Below, one piece after another: positions 32,197 through 43,083 of a stretch of 43,083 nucleotides of DNA. A program made the translations under genes and the position numbers. The stretch is from NAT127 sp041655035 (GTDB lineage Bacteria > Pseudomonadota > Gammaproteobacteria > Pseudomonadales > Porticoccaceae): contig JBAZCN010000012.1 in assembly GCA_041655035.1 (NCBI GenBank), positions 1 through 43,083 of the forward strand, in the 5' to 3' direction. Position 1 is the first letter of the stretch. Each line of letters opens with the position of its first letter. The notes below the pieces were generated by a model. The model ran no database searches and was not told the DNA's origin. It saw only the letters and a list, made by a program, of their open reading frames with translations.

Positions 32197-33039
32197 TTAC
32201 CTTCCGTTGAATGCATCGAGAATTTTGACCACGTCGACAGTGGCGGCAACATCGTGGACGCGGAGGATGCGCACCCCCTGCTGCACCGCCAGCAGGGCCA
32301 GCGCCAGGCTGCCGGGGAGCCGTTCGCCCAGGTCGCGCCCGAGGAGTTCGCCGACCATGCGCTTGCGGGACACTCCCACCAGAACCGGCAAGCCCTCGGC
32401 GACGAAGTCGTCGAGGGCGCGGAACAGGGCCAGATTGTGATCGAGCGTCTTGGCAAACCCGAAGCCTGGATCGATGGCGATCCGCTCTGCGCCGATACCC
32501 GACGCCCGGCAGAGCGCCACCCGCTCGCGCAAATACTGCCGAACCTCCGCCACCACATCCTCGTAGCGCGCCAACTGCTGCATCCGTGCCGGCTCGCCCC
32601 GGGTGTGCATCAGGCACACCGGCAAACCGCTGTGCGCCGCGGCCTCCAGGGCCCCGGGCCGGCTCAGCGCGCGCACATCATTGATCATGTCGGCACCCTC
32701 AGCGGCGACGGCGGCGATCACTTCCGGCGAGCTGGTGTCCACCGACACGGGCACGCCAAACCGCGCCTTGAGCATCGCCACCACCGGCACCACCCGGGCC
32801 AGCTCCTCCACCGCCGCCACCGCCGGCGCGCCGGGACGGGTCGACTCACCGCCGACATCGAAGATGTCCACACCGTCGCTCACCATTGCCTCGGCATGGC
32901 TCAGAACCCTGTCGAGATCGGGTTTGCCGGCAGCGAAGAACTGCCCGCCGTCGGAAAAGGAATCAGGGGTGATATTGAGAATACCCATGACCGCTGCCCG
33001 CCCCGAGGGCGGGAGCAGCCGGGTGAAGTCGCCAGTCAT
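32197..33039 (-). CDS. folP: Dihydropteroate synthase
   Basis: This 280-residue TIM-barrel enzyme joins p-aminobenzoate to hydroxymethyl-dihydropterin pyrophosphate and is the sulfonamide target. Motifs are MGILNITPDSFSDGG, DIFDVGGESTRPGA, SVDTSSPEVIAAV, DMINDVRA, IDPGFGFAK, VGVSRKRMVGELLG and a C-terminal RVHDVAATVDVVK. Length and motif order are normal, with no insertion at the usual sulfonamide-resistance loop that I can see. It lies 23 bp after ftsH. Confidence 0.96.
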   Translation of the reverse strand: MTGDFTRLLPPSGRAAVMGILNITPDSFSDGGQFFAAGKPDLDRVLSHAEAMVSDGVDIFDVGGESTRPGAPAVAAVEELARVVPVVAMLKARFGVPVSVDTSSPEVIAAVAAEGADMINDVRALSRPGALEAAAHSGLPVCLMHTRGEPARMQQLARYEDVVAEVRQYLRERVALCRASGIGAERIAIDPGFGFAKTLDHNLALFRALDDFVAEGLPVLVGVSRKRMVGELLGRDLGERLPGSLALALLAVQQGVRILRVHDVAATVDVVKILDAFNGR

Positions 33040-33062
33040 CGATCGGCTCGCCGGCAGGAGAT

Positions 33063-34955
<1,893 letters not shown>

Positions 34956-35009
34956 ATCGTTCAATGTCTATTCCTCACATTCGCGGCCAACTATAACAGC
35001 AAACGGCCA

Positions 35010-35639
35010 TCATTTCCCGCCGCCGCGATAGCCCTTGGCCACCAGGTAAACCTCCCGGGAACGGGCGCGCGAAGCTTCAGGCTTGCGGATCGCCACCGAC
35101 TGAAAAAGCCTCCTGACCTGGAGCACCAGGGCGTCGAACCCTTCGCCCTGAAACACTTTGGCAACGAAGTGGCCACCGGGTTTCAACACTTCGCCGATCA
35201 TGTCCACCGCCAGCTCCACCAGAAACATCGCCCGCGGCTGATCGACATCCTTCATTCCGCTCATATTGGGAGCCATATCGGAAATCACCAGGTCCACGGG
35301 CTGATCGCCGATGGCCGCGACGATGCGGGCAAGCACATCTTCCTCGGTGAAATCGCCCTGGATGAACTCCACTCCGGCAATCGGGTCCATCGGCAGAATG
35401 TCCGAGGCCACCACCCGGCCGTGATGGCCGACCTTTTCCGCCGCCACCTGCGACCAGCCGCCCGGGGCGGCGCCGAGGTCCACCACCGCCAGCCCCGGGC
35501 GCAGCAGGCGATCCTTCTCGTCCAGGGCCAGCAGCTTGTAGCTGGCCCTGGAGCGATAGCCATCTTGCCGGGATTTCTGCACGAAGCGGTCTTTCTCGTG
35601 CTCCTGCAGCCAGCGCCGGCTGCTTTTTGATCGCGCCAT
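35010..35639 (-). CDS. rlmE: 23S rRNA 2'-O-methyltransferase RlmE
   Basis: This 209-residue heat-shock methyltransferase (FtsJ/RrmJ) methylates U2552 of 23S rRNA. The catalytic K-D-K-E set is visible, including K35 in SYKLLALD, the Asp in VISDMAPNMSG and the Lys in VAKVFQGEG. The SAM motif I is VVDLGAAPGGWSQV. The ATG at 35639 is chosen because the upstream in-frame extension is unconserved. It precedes ftsH by 54 bp, and yhbY is divergent, as in E. coli. Confidence 0.96.
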   Translation of the reverse strand: MARSKSSRRWLQEHEKDRFVQKSRQDGYRSRASYKLLALDEKDRLLRPGLAVVDLGAAPGGWSQVAAEKVGHHGRVVASDILPMDPIAGVEFIQGDFTEEDVLARIVAAIGDQPVDLVISDMAPNMSGMKDVDQPRAMFLVELAVDMIGEVLKPGGHFVAKVFQGEGFDALVLQVRRLFQSVAIRKPEASRARSREVYLVAKGYRGGGK

Positions 35640-35764
35640 GGTCGTTCCGTTGGATATGTATAGTCGGATTATGACACGGACCGACCCCGCTGGGTCGGCG
35701 CGGCCACGCTTTCGCCGCCCGGCTTTCGCCGCTACAATGGCGGCCCGCAACCCGAAGATTCGCC

Positions 35765-36073
35765 ATGCCCGTCAGCCAAGACACCAAAAAGCGCCTGCGC
35801 TCCATAGGCCACAACCTGAATCCGGTGGTCACGGTGGCCGGCAAGGGGCTGAGCGAAGGCGTGCTCGGCGAGATCGACCGCGCCCTCAACGATCACGAGC
35901 TGATCAAAGTGCGCCTCACCGTCGGCGACCGGGACCTCAAAAAACAACTGATCAGCGAGATCTGCACCCAGAGCGGCGGCGAGGCGATCCAGGTGATCGG
36001 CCATATCCTGCTGCTTTATCGCAAGGCCGCGAAACCCAATCCGAAGCTGTCCAACCTGCTCAAGCCGTCCTGA
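35765..36073 (+). CDS. yhbY: Ribosome assembly RNA-binding protein YhbY (CRM domain)
   Basis: This 102-residue single CRM-domain protein associates with pre-50S particles. The fold signature is visible in KKRLRSIGHNLNPVVTVAGKGLSEGVL, LNDHELIKVRLT, and IQVIGHILLLYRKAAKPNPK, including the GxxG-like GKGL loop. It is transcribed divergently from rlmE across a 125-bp gap that should hold both promoters. The length matches E. coli YhbY (97). Confidence 0.94.
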   Translation: MPVSQDTKKRLRSIGHNLNPVVTVAGKGLSEGVLGEIDRALNDHELIKVRLTVGDRDLKKQLISEICTQSGGEAIQVIGHILLLYRKAAKPNPKLSNLLKPS

Positions 36074-36109
36074 CCGGTGGGCCGTCCGGCCCGGAAGCCG
36101 GAGGATGGG

Positions 36110-36883
36110 TCAATCGTCCATGACCAGATGCAGCTCGGCGATCGAGGCGATGTTCCATTCGGGCACGATCCCCGAGCGCGCCACCAGGTCGGCGCGGTAC
36201 TTGCCGGTCCTCACCAGCACCCCGCGCAAGCCGGCCCGCTGGGCGCCGCCGATATCCGAGTGGGCATCGTCGCCGACCACCGCGACACGATCGCCATCGA
36301 TGCCCAGGCTGGCCAGCGCGGCGGCGAAAAACGCCGGCGACGGCTTGCCGGTCACCACCGCCTCGGTAGCGGCGGCGTACTCCAGCCCCGCCACAAAGGC
36401 GCCGATATCCACGTGCAGCCCCCGCTCCGTCTGCCAGTATTTGTTGCGGTGCATGGCCACCAGCCGGGCGCCATCCAGCAGATAGCCGAACAGTCTGTTG
36501 AGCAACTGGTAGCTCCAGGCGTCGCCGATATCGCCCATCACCACCGCCTGGGGCCGCTGTTCGTCGTGATCGATGCCGGCGAAATCCGCCCGCACCTCGG
36601 CGGCCACCGCGAGGTAGCAGCGGGTCAGCCCTTCCCTCAGCAGATAATCGCGGGTCGCCACCGGAGCGGTGATCAGGTGGTTGACCGTGACCGGCAGGCC
36701 AAAGGCCGCGAGCTTGGCGCACAGGGCGGCAGCGGACAGCGTGGTAGTATTGGTGATGAAGCGGTAGGGAATGCCTCTGGCCCGCAGGGCGTGCAAGGTC
36801 GCCACCGCCCCGGGAATCAACTGGTCGCCCACATAGAGCACGCCATCGAGATCGACCAGCAACCCATCCACCGGCGCCTTCAT
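36110..36883 (-). CDS. HAD-superfamily IIA phosphatase
   Basis: This 257-residue hydrolase shows HAD motif I DLDGVLY (D11, D13), motif II in FITNTTTL, motif III Lys in TGKPSPAFF and motif IV VVGDDAHSDIGGAQ. The C2-type cap lies between motifs II and III, which places it in subclass IIA with NagD-like, LHPP and HDHD2 phosphatases. The substrate is not known. The ATG at 36883 gives the normal N-terminus. A much longer upstream opening crosses gpmI and is spurious. It is divergent from gpmI. Confidence 0.88.
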   Translation of the reverse strand: MKAPVDGLLVDLDGVLYVGDQLIPGAVATLHALRARGIPYRFITNTTTLSAAALCAKLAAFGLPVTVNHLITAPVATRDYLLREGLTRCYLAVAAEVRADFAGIDHDEQRPQAVVMGDIGDAWSYQLLNRLFGYLLDGARLVAMHRNKYWQTERGLHVDIGAFVAGLEYAAATEAVVTGKPSPAFFAAALASLGIDGDRVAVVGDDAHSDIGGAQRAGLRGVLVRTGKYRADLVARSGIVPEWNIASIAELHLVMDD

Positions 36884-37015
36884 CCGCAGCCTGCTCCTCT
36901 CGAGACGATACGATTGGGTTTCTGAGTATAGCGCAGCCGCTCCGTCAATGGCCTTTACGCCGTCAAGACGGTAAAATCCGCTCCTTTTGGACCCGGGTAC
37001 AAACAGGAAATGACT

Positions 37016-38554
<1,539 letters not shown>

Positions 38555-38571
38555 CCGGGCCGGCCACCGCC

Positions 38572-39711
38572 ATGTGGCGCACCCTATTGCCCACAATCCT
38601 CGCCCTGGTCTGCACCCTGGCCCAGGGCGCAGACCAGACGCGGGAAAAACAGGAAGAAGCCAAGCTCCGCGCCCTCGAACAAGATATCAAGGCACTGCAG
38701 GCAACCCTTGCCAAGCGCAGCGGCGAGCGCAGCGCCCTCGCCGCCGAGTTGATGACGCAGGAACTCGCGGTTGCCGCCATCAACCTCAAGATCAGCGGCC
38801 TCGACGCCGAAAAGGCCGTTCTCGACCAGGAGCTGGCCGGCCTCGATCAGCAGCGACAAGCGCTGGAGGATCAGCGTCGCGCCCAACAGCAGCGCATCGC
38901 CAGGGAGATCGACGCGGCCTTCCGCCTCGGCCGCGCAGAACCCCTCAAGTTGCTGCTCAACCAGGAGCACCCCGACCAGCTGACCCGCACCCTCAAGTAC
39001 TACCGCTATTTCGTCACCGCGCGCAGCGCCAAGATCGACAGCTACAAGGCCACCATCGCGGAGCTGGCGAAGGTCGAGGCAACCATTGCCGGCAAACAGG
39101 ACGAGCTGGCCGATAACCGCCTGGCCCTCGACGCCGAAAAAGCCGCCCTCGGCCAGCACCAGCAGGAGCGCCGCAAGGTACTGGCCGCTCTCGACCGGCA
39201 ACTGGGTACCGAACAGGCGCGCCTCGCCGAATTGGACACCCAGCGCAAGGAGCTCGAAGCCGTCATCGCCCGCCTGCAGGAAGCGATTCAGAATCTCGCC
39301 GCCCCCGCCAGCGATCCCTTTCCCTCGCTGCGCGGCAAACTGCCGTGGCCGACGACGGGCAAGGTGCTCAAAGGCTACGGCTCGCAACGCGCCCAGAACC
39401 TGCCCTGGAAAGGTTTGCTGATCGCTACCGCCGAAGGCAGCCCGGTGACCGCGGTGCACACCGGTCGGGTGGTGTTTTCCGATTACCTGCGCGGCCACGG
39501 CTTGCTGCTGATCATCGATCACGGCAACAACTACCTGAGCCTCTACGCCCACAACCAGGTGCTGCTCAAGGAAATCGGCGAATGGGTGAAAAGCGGCGAA
39601 AAGATCGCCCTCGCGGGCAAAAGCGGCGGTCTCGAAGACAGTGCACTCTATTTCGAAATCCGTCACAATGGGCAACCGCAAGATCCCAAAAACTGGCTGG
39701 CCCGGCGCTGA
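38572..39711 (+). CDS. envC: Murein hydrolase activator EnvC
   Basis: This 379-residue periplasmic protein activates AmiA/AmiB-type amidases at the division site. A signal peptide (MWRTLLPTILALVCTLAQG) is followed by a long coiled-coil (about 22-235, rich in EKQ, LDAEKAVLDQEL and QQQRIAR). The C-terminal LytM domain reads KGLLIATAEGSPVTAVHTGRVV with YLRGHGLLLIIDHGNNYLSLYAHN and IRHNGQPQDPKNWL. The first His/Asp pair of catalytic LytM peptidases appears lost, as expected for a regulator. It shares a strand and short spacing with gpmI and ctpA, the conserved trio. Confidence 0.92.
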   Translation: MWRTLLPTILALVCTLAQGADQTREKQEEAKLRALEQDIKALQATLAKRSGERSALAAELMTQELAVAAINLKISGLDAEKAVLDQELAGLDQQRQALEDQRRAQQQRIAREIDAAFRLGRAEPLKLLLNQEHPDQLTRTLKYYRYFVTARSAKIDSYKATIAELAKVEATIAGKQDELADNRLALDAEKAALGQHQQERRKVLAALDRQLGTEQARLAELDTQRKELEAVIARLQEAIQNLAAPASDPFPSLRGKLPWPTTGKVLKGYGSQRAQNLPWKGLLIATAEGSPVTAVHTGRVVFSDYLRGHGLLLIIDHGNNYLSLYAHNQVLLKEIGEWVKSGEKIALAGKSGGLEDSALYFEIRHNGQPQDPKNWLARR

Positions 39712-39813
39712 CGGGTGATCAGGAGGTACCGGCAGCATCGCCAGCCTCCGCCCTGTTCGCGCCATCGCATGATCCCGATACAAAAACGGGTCCAATAACT
39801 CTGGGTGAGATTG

Positions 39814-41076
39814 ATGAAGTTCATGCTCCGCATCGCAGGTATTGCCATCCTGTCTCTGGCCGGCGCCATCGCCTCGGCGCAGGAGACCGCTGTCGAATCC
39901 CGCCTGCCGCTCGAAGACCTGCAGCTGTTCGTGCAGATCTTCGACCAGATCCGCACCGCCTACGTCGAGGAAGTGGATGACGCCACGTTGTTCGAGAACG
40001 CCATCGAAGGGTTGCTCGGCGGCCTCGACCCGCATTCCAACTACCTCGACGAAACCAGCTTCGACGAATTGCAGGAGAGCACCACCGGCGAATTCGGCGG
40101 GCTCGGCATCGAAGTGGGCATGGAGGGCGGGCTGCTCAGGGTCATCGCCCCCATCGACGACACCCCCGCCTACCGCGCGGGCATCCAGACCGGCGACCTG
40201 ATCATCAAGCTCGACGACAACGCCGTCCAGGGCATGAGCCTGCGGGATGCCGTCGACCTGATGCGCGGCCCCAAGGGCGCGGCCATCGTGCTGACGGTGC
40301 TGCGTGAAGGTGTCGACGCCGCCATCGAAATCACCATCATCCGCGACATCATCAAGGTCAAAAGCGTGCGCAGCGAAATGCTCGAAGACGGCTTTGGCTA
40401 TGTCCGCATCGCCCAGTTCCAGACCGACACCGGCAGCCAGTTCCGCAGCGCACTGGAGGATCTGCAGAAAAAGTCGGGCCTGCGCGGCGTGGTCGTCGAC
40501 CTGCGCAACAATCCCGGCGGCCTGCTGCCGGCCGCCATCGAAGTGGCCGACGCCCTGCTCGATGACGGCCTGATCGTCTACACCGAGGGCCGCATTCCCA
40601 GCGCCAACATCAAGTTTCGGGCCACTCCCGGCGACCTTCTGCAGAACATCCCGGTGGTGGTGATCATCAACAATGGCAGCGCCTCGGCCGCGGAAATCCT
40701 CGCCGGCGCGCTGCAGGATCACCAGCGCGCCATCGTCATCGGCACCCAGAGCTTCGGCAAAGGTTCGGTGCAGACAGTGCTGCCGCTCAAGGACGGCAAG
40801 GCCATCAAGCTGACCACCGCCCGTTACTTTACTCCGTCGGGCAACTCCATCCAGGCCCAGGGCATCAAGCCAGACATCGTGGTGGCGCCGGCGCAGATCA
40901 AGATGCTCGACGAAAAACGGGGTATTTCAGAGGCGAACCTCGCCGGCCACCTGAAGAATGGCCGGCAGGCGGAGTCCGCCGGCCAAGGGCGACCGACCAA
41001 GCTCTCGGTCGCAGACGACAACCAGCTCTACGAAGCCATCAATATCCTCAAGGGGATCGCCATTTTCCGCAGCTGA
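39814..41076 (+). CDS. ctpA: S41 family C-terminal processing peptidase
   Basis: This 420-residue periplasmic serine protease has a signal peptide, then FDQIRTAYVEEVDD and GGLDPHSNYLD. A PDZ domain (about 85-165) contains FGGLGIEVGMEGGLLRVIAPI, and the catalytic region carries Ser in NNGSASAAEIL and Lys in SFGKGSVQTV. In Pseudomonas CtpA with its adaptor degrades peptidoglycan hydrolases, which fits adjacency to EnvC. The ATG at 39814 follows GGTGAGA. A GTG three codons earlier is the alternative. No lipobox is seen. Confidence 0.93.
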   Translation: MKFMLRIAGIAILSLAGAIASAQETAVESRLPLEDLQLFVQIFDQIRTAYVEEVDDATLFENAIEGLLGGLDPHSNYLDETSFDELQESTTGEFGGLGIEVGMEGGLLRVIAPIDDTPAYRAGIQTGDLIIKLDDNAVQGMSLRDAVDLMRGPKGAAIVLTVLREGVDAAIEITIIRDIIKVKSVRSEMLEDGFGYVRIAQFQTDTGSQFRSALEDLQKKSGLRGVVVDLRNNPGGLLPAAIEVADALLDDGLIVYTEGRIPSANIKFRATPGDLLQNIPVVVIINNGSASAAEILAGALQDHQRAIVIGTQSFGKGSVQTVLPLKDGKAIKLTTARYFTPSGNSIQAQGIKPDIVVAPAQIKMLDEKRGISEANLAGHLKNGRQAESAGQGRPTKLSVADDNQLYEAINILKGIAIFRS

Positions 41077-41152
41077 GGGAATACCCGCATTGGCGGCATT
41101 CGGAAACCGGCCGCCGCCCGGGCCACAACCTGGCAGCAAGACATCACAGGTT

Positions 41153-42058
41153 ATGCAAGAGTCTCTTTTTGCCGACAGCGACGACGCCCCCCCTGCCGTC
41201 TCGGCGGCAGCCCCCGACCCTGCGCTGAGTACGCTGGCGGCGGAGCTGCCCTCGTCCCTGCGGCTCGGCACCTCGTCGTGGAATTATCCCGGCTGGGCGG
41301 GCACGGTCTGGGAACGCGACTATCCCGCTGCCCTGCTGTCCCGGGAGGGCCTGGGCGCCTATGCAAGGCACCCGCTTTTTCGCACGGTCAGCGTCGATCG
41401 CAGTTTCTATCGCCCGCTGACAGCAGAGCAGTTCTCCGCTTATGCGCTGCAGGTGCCGGAGGATTTCCGCTTCGTGGTCAAGGCGCCCGGACAGGTCACC
41501 GACGCGCTGGTGCGCGACGCCGCGGGCAAGGGCAAGCAGATCAATCCCGACTTTCTCGACCCCGGTGCAGCGCAGCGCGATTTTGTCGAGCCGGCGCTGG
41601 CCGGGCTGGGGCAAAAACTGGGCGCGCTGGTGTTCCAGGTCAGCCCGTTGCCGCATTCATGGCTGGGCCAGATGAGCGGGCTGATCGCCCGCCTTCACCA
41701 ACTGCTGCAAGCCATCCCCGAGTTGCGCGCCTCGGCGCCCGACGCCGTGGTGGCGGTGGAAGTTCGCGACCCTCACTGGCTGACACCGGCGTTCACCGAG
41801 GCGTTGCGCGATACCGGGGCGACCTACTGCATGGGACTGCACGCCAAGATGCCGCCGATCGCCGAGCAGTTGCCAATCCTTCGCGCGCTGTGGCCGGGGC
41901 CGCTGGTCTGCCGCTGGAACCTGCACCCCCGCCACGGCGCTTTCGGCTATGAGGAGGCGCGCCGGCAGTACGCGCCTTTCGACAGGATCGTCGATGCCGA
42001 TATCGATACCCGGGAGGCACTGGCGCGGGCCGTGGCCGGGATCGGCCGGATCCGCTGA
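41153..42058 (+). CDS. DUF72 domain-containing protein
   Basis: This 301-residue TIM-barrel-like protein of unknown function has recognisable DUF72 blocks: LRLGTSSWNYPGWAGTVW, FRTVSVDRSFYRPL, PEDFRFVVKAPGQ, LGALVFQVSP, VAVEVRDPHW and LVCRWNLHPRHG. It starts 76 bp after ctpA with a weak ribosome-binding site. No partner suggests a pathway. Confidence 0.85.
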   Translation: MQESLFADSDDAPPAVSAAAPDPALSTLAAELPSSLRLGTSSWNYPGWAGTVWERDYPAALLSREGLGAYARHPLFRTVSVDRSFYRPLTAEQFSAYALQVPEDFRFVVKAPGQVTDALVRDAAGKGKQINPDFLDPGAAQRDFVEPALAGLGQKLGALVFQVSPLPHSWLGQMSGLIARLHQLLQAIPELRASAPDAVVAVEVRDPHWLTPAFTEALRDTGATYCMGLHAKMPPIAEQLPILRALWPGPLVCRWNLHPRHGAFGYEEARRQYAPFDRIVDADIDTREALARAVAGIGRIR

Positions 42059-42139
42059 AAAGGAGCTTCCCGCTGGTCATAGTTAGGCCAGACCACGGCA
42101 TCGTCGCTGTATATCTGCGGGGGGTGTCGTCACTGGAAC

Positions 42140-42913
42140 CTAAAGCCGCATCTCGATCCCTTGTGCGGCCATGTATTCCTTGGCCTCGCGAATGCTGTAC
42201 TCGCCAAAATGAAAGATGCTGGCGGCGAGCACCGCGTCGGCGCCGCCTTCGAGTACGCCGTCCGCGAGATGCTGAAGATTGCCGACGCCGCCGGAAGCAA
42301 TCACCGGGATGTCGATGGCATCGGTGATTCGCCGGGTCAGTTCGAGGTCGAAACCGCTCTTGGTGCCGTCCTGGTCCATGCTGGTGAGGAGGATCTCGCC
42401 GGCGCCGTAGCTTGCCATCCGCTCCGCCCACGCCACCGCCTCGAGGCCGGTGGCGCGGCGCCCGCCGTGAGTGAAGACCTCCCAGCGGGGCGGTTCGCCG
42501 TCGGGGCTGACCCGCTTGGCGTCGATGGCGACGACGATGCACTGGGAGCCGAAACGCTCGGCGGCGGCGCGCACGAAGTCGGGATCGTCGACCGCTGTCG
42601 AGTTGATGCTGACCTTGTCCGCACCGGCGTTGAGCAGGGTGCGGATGTCGTCCAGGGTGCGCACGCCACCACCCACGGTGAGCGGGATGAACACTTCGCT
42701 GGCCATCCGCTCGACGGTGTGCACCATGGTGTCGCGGCCCTGGTGGCTGGCGGTGATATCGAGGAAGGTGATCTCGTCGGCGCCCTCGGCATTGTAGCGC
42801 CGCGCCACTTCCACCGGATCACCGGCATCGCGGATATCGACAAACTTGACGCCCTTGACCACCCGGCCGTTGTCGACGTCCAGACAGGGGATGATGCGTT
42901 TTGCCAGCGCCAT
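42140..42913 (-). CDS. hisF: Imidazole glycerol phosphate synthase subunit HisF
   Basis: This 257-residue cyclase half of HisF-HisH makes imidazole-glycerol phosphate and AICAR in histidine synthesis. The catalytic Asp residues are D12 in IPCLDVDNGRVVKG and D131 in VVAIDAKRV. Phosphate-binding loops GGGVRT and SGGVGN are present. The partner hisH and hisA are not next to it: the 12-bp-upstream neighbour is ribA, so hisF is detached from its usual hisHA cluster or the cluster ends here. Confidence 0.97.
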   Translation of the reverse strand: MALAKRIIPCLDVDNGRVVKGVKFVDIRDAGDPVEVARRYNAEGADEITFLDITASHQGRDTMVHTVERMASEVFIPLTVGGGVRTLDDIRTLLNAGADKVSINSTAVDDPDFVRAAAERFGSQCIVVAIDAKRVSPDGEPPRWEVFTHGGRRATGLEAVAWAERMASYGAGEILLTSMDQDGTKSGFDLELTRRITDAIDIPVIASGGVGNLQHLADGVLEGGADAVLAASIFHFGEYSIREAKEYMAAQGIEMRL

Positions 42914-42925
42914 ACAGAGATCTCC

Positions 42926-43083
42926 TCAATCGTGTATTTCGTTGAACAGATGGCCGAGCTTGCCGGCCTTGGTGGCCAGGTACCGGGCGTTGTGGGGATT
43001 GCTGCCCGGCTGCAGCGGCAACCGCTCGACCACATCAAAGCCCATATCCTCCAGCGCCAGCATCTTGCGCGGGTTGTTGGTCA
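42926..43083 (-). CDS. ribA: GTP cyclohydrolase II, C-terminal fragment (runs off window)
   Basis: The last ~52 codons read TNNPRKMLALEDMGFDVVERLPL, the conserved C-terminal GTP cyclohydrolase II block, then NPHNARYLATKAGKLGHLF. This step opens GTP in riboflavin synthesis. A fused dihydroxybutanone-phosphate synthase domain cannot be excluded, because the N-terminus lies outside. It stops 12 bp before hisF. Confidence 0.85.
   Translation of the reverse strand, partial: TNNPRKMLALEDMGFDVVERLPLQPGSNPHNARYLATKAGKLGHLFNEIHD

Noticed and set aside
38584..40722. Minus-strand open frame of 712 codons antisense to envC/ctpA
   Set aside because: It spans two genes with catalytic motifs on the plus strand and has no domain of its own.

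Overview
This window looks like a chromosomal segment of a high-GC marine-type gammaproteobacterium. Three things point there: the metY-rimP-nusA-infB-rbfA-truB-rpsO-pnp order, the rlmE-ftsH-folP-glmM-tpiA-secG-tRNA-Leu order, and a Pseudomonas-like cbrA-cbrB-(small RNA)-pcnB-folK-panB block. A large TonB-dependent receptor at the left edge suggests a non-Pseudomonas lineage such as the Cellvibrionales/Halieaceae. That placement is an inference from gene order and general similarity, not from a phylogenetic marker.

Layout. (1) 1-4440 is a lower-GC accessory block: a possible transposase N-terminus running off the left edge, an NTF2-like small protein, a TonB-dependent receptor and an APH-fold phosphotransferase. 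(2) 4473-10716, minus strand, reads dksA, gluQ, pyrB, a PlsC-like acyltransferase, dinG and yqcC, with a good sigma70 promoter and a dksA-gluQ attenuator hairpin. (3) 10783-12060 holds sfsA, a possible small upstream ORF, and an intergenic region with two imperfect REP-like repeats. (4) 12065-16862 carries cbrX (58 aa), cbrA and cbrB, followed by a clear sigma54 promoter, upstream GGTAACA repeats and a ~150-nt non-coding transcript. That transcript has CA-rich AAYAAYAA motifs and its own terminator: a CrcZ-like Hfq-sequestering RNA. (5) 16934-20343 is pcnB-folK-deoxynucleoside kinase-panB. (6) 20422-35639, minus strand, is two adjoining translation/housekeeping operons: rlmE-ftsH-folP-glmM-tpiA-secG-tRNA-Leu(GAG), then tRNA-fMet-rimP-nusA-infB-rbfA-truB-rpsO-pnp. 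(7) 35765-42058 holds yhbY, a HAD-IIA phosphatase (minus) and a gpmI-envC-ctpA-DUF72 run. (8) 42140-43083, minus strand, is hisF and the 3' end of ribA.

How it works together. Most of the window is growth and translation machinery: initiation factor IF2, S15, ribosome maturation RimP/RbfA/YhbY/RlmE, RNA decay PNPase and poly(A) polymerase, and stringent response DksA. The regulatory centrepiece is CbrX-CbrA-CbrB. A transporter-like histidine kinase and its sigma54 activator appear to drive a short RNA placed directly downstream. In Pseudomonas the same arrangement relieves Hfq/Crc catabolite repression. If confirmed, this RNA would extend the CbrAB-CrcZ circuit, with a much shorter RNA, to a lineage where I do not know it to be described. 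I regard it as the most interesting item here.
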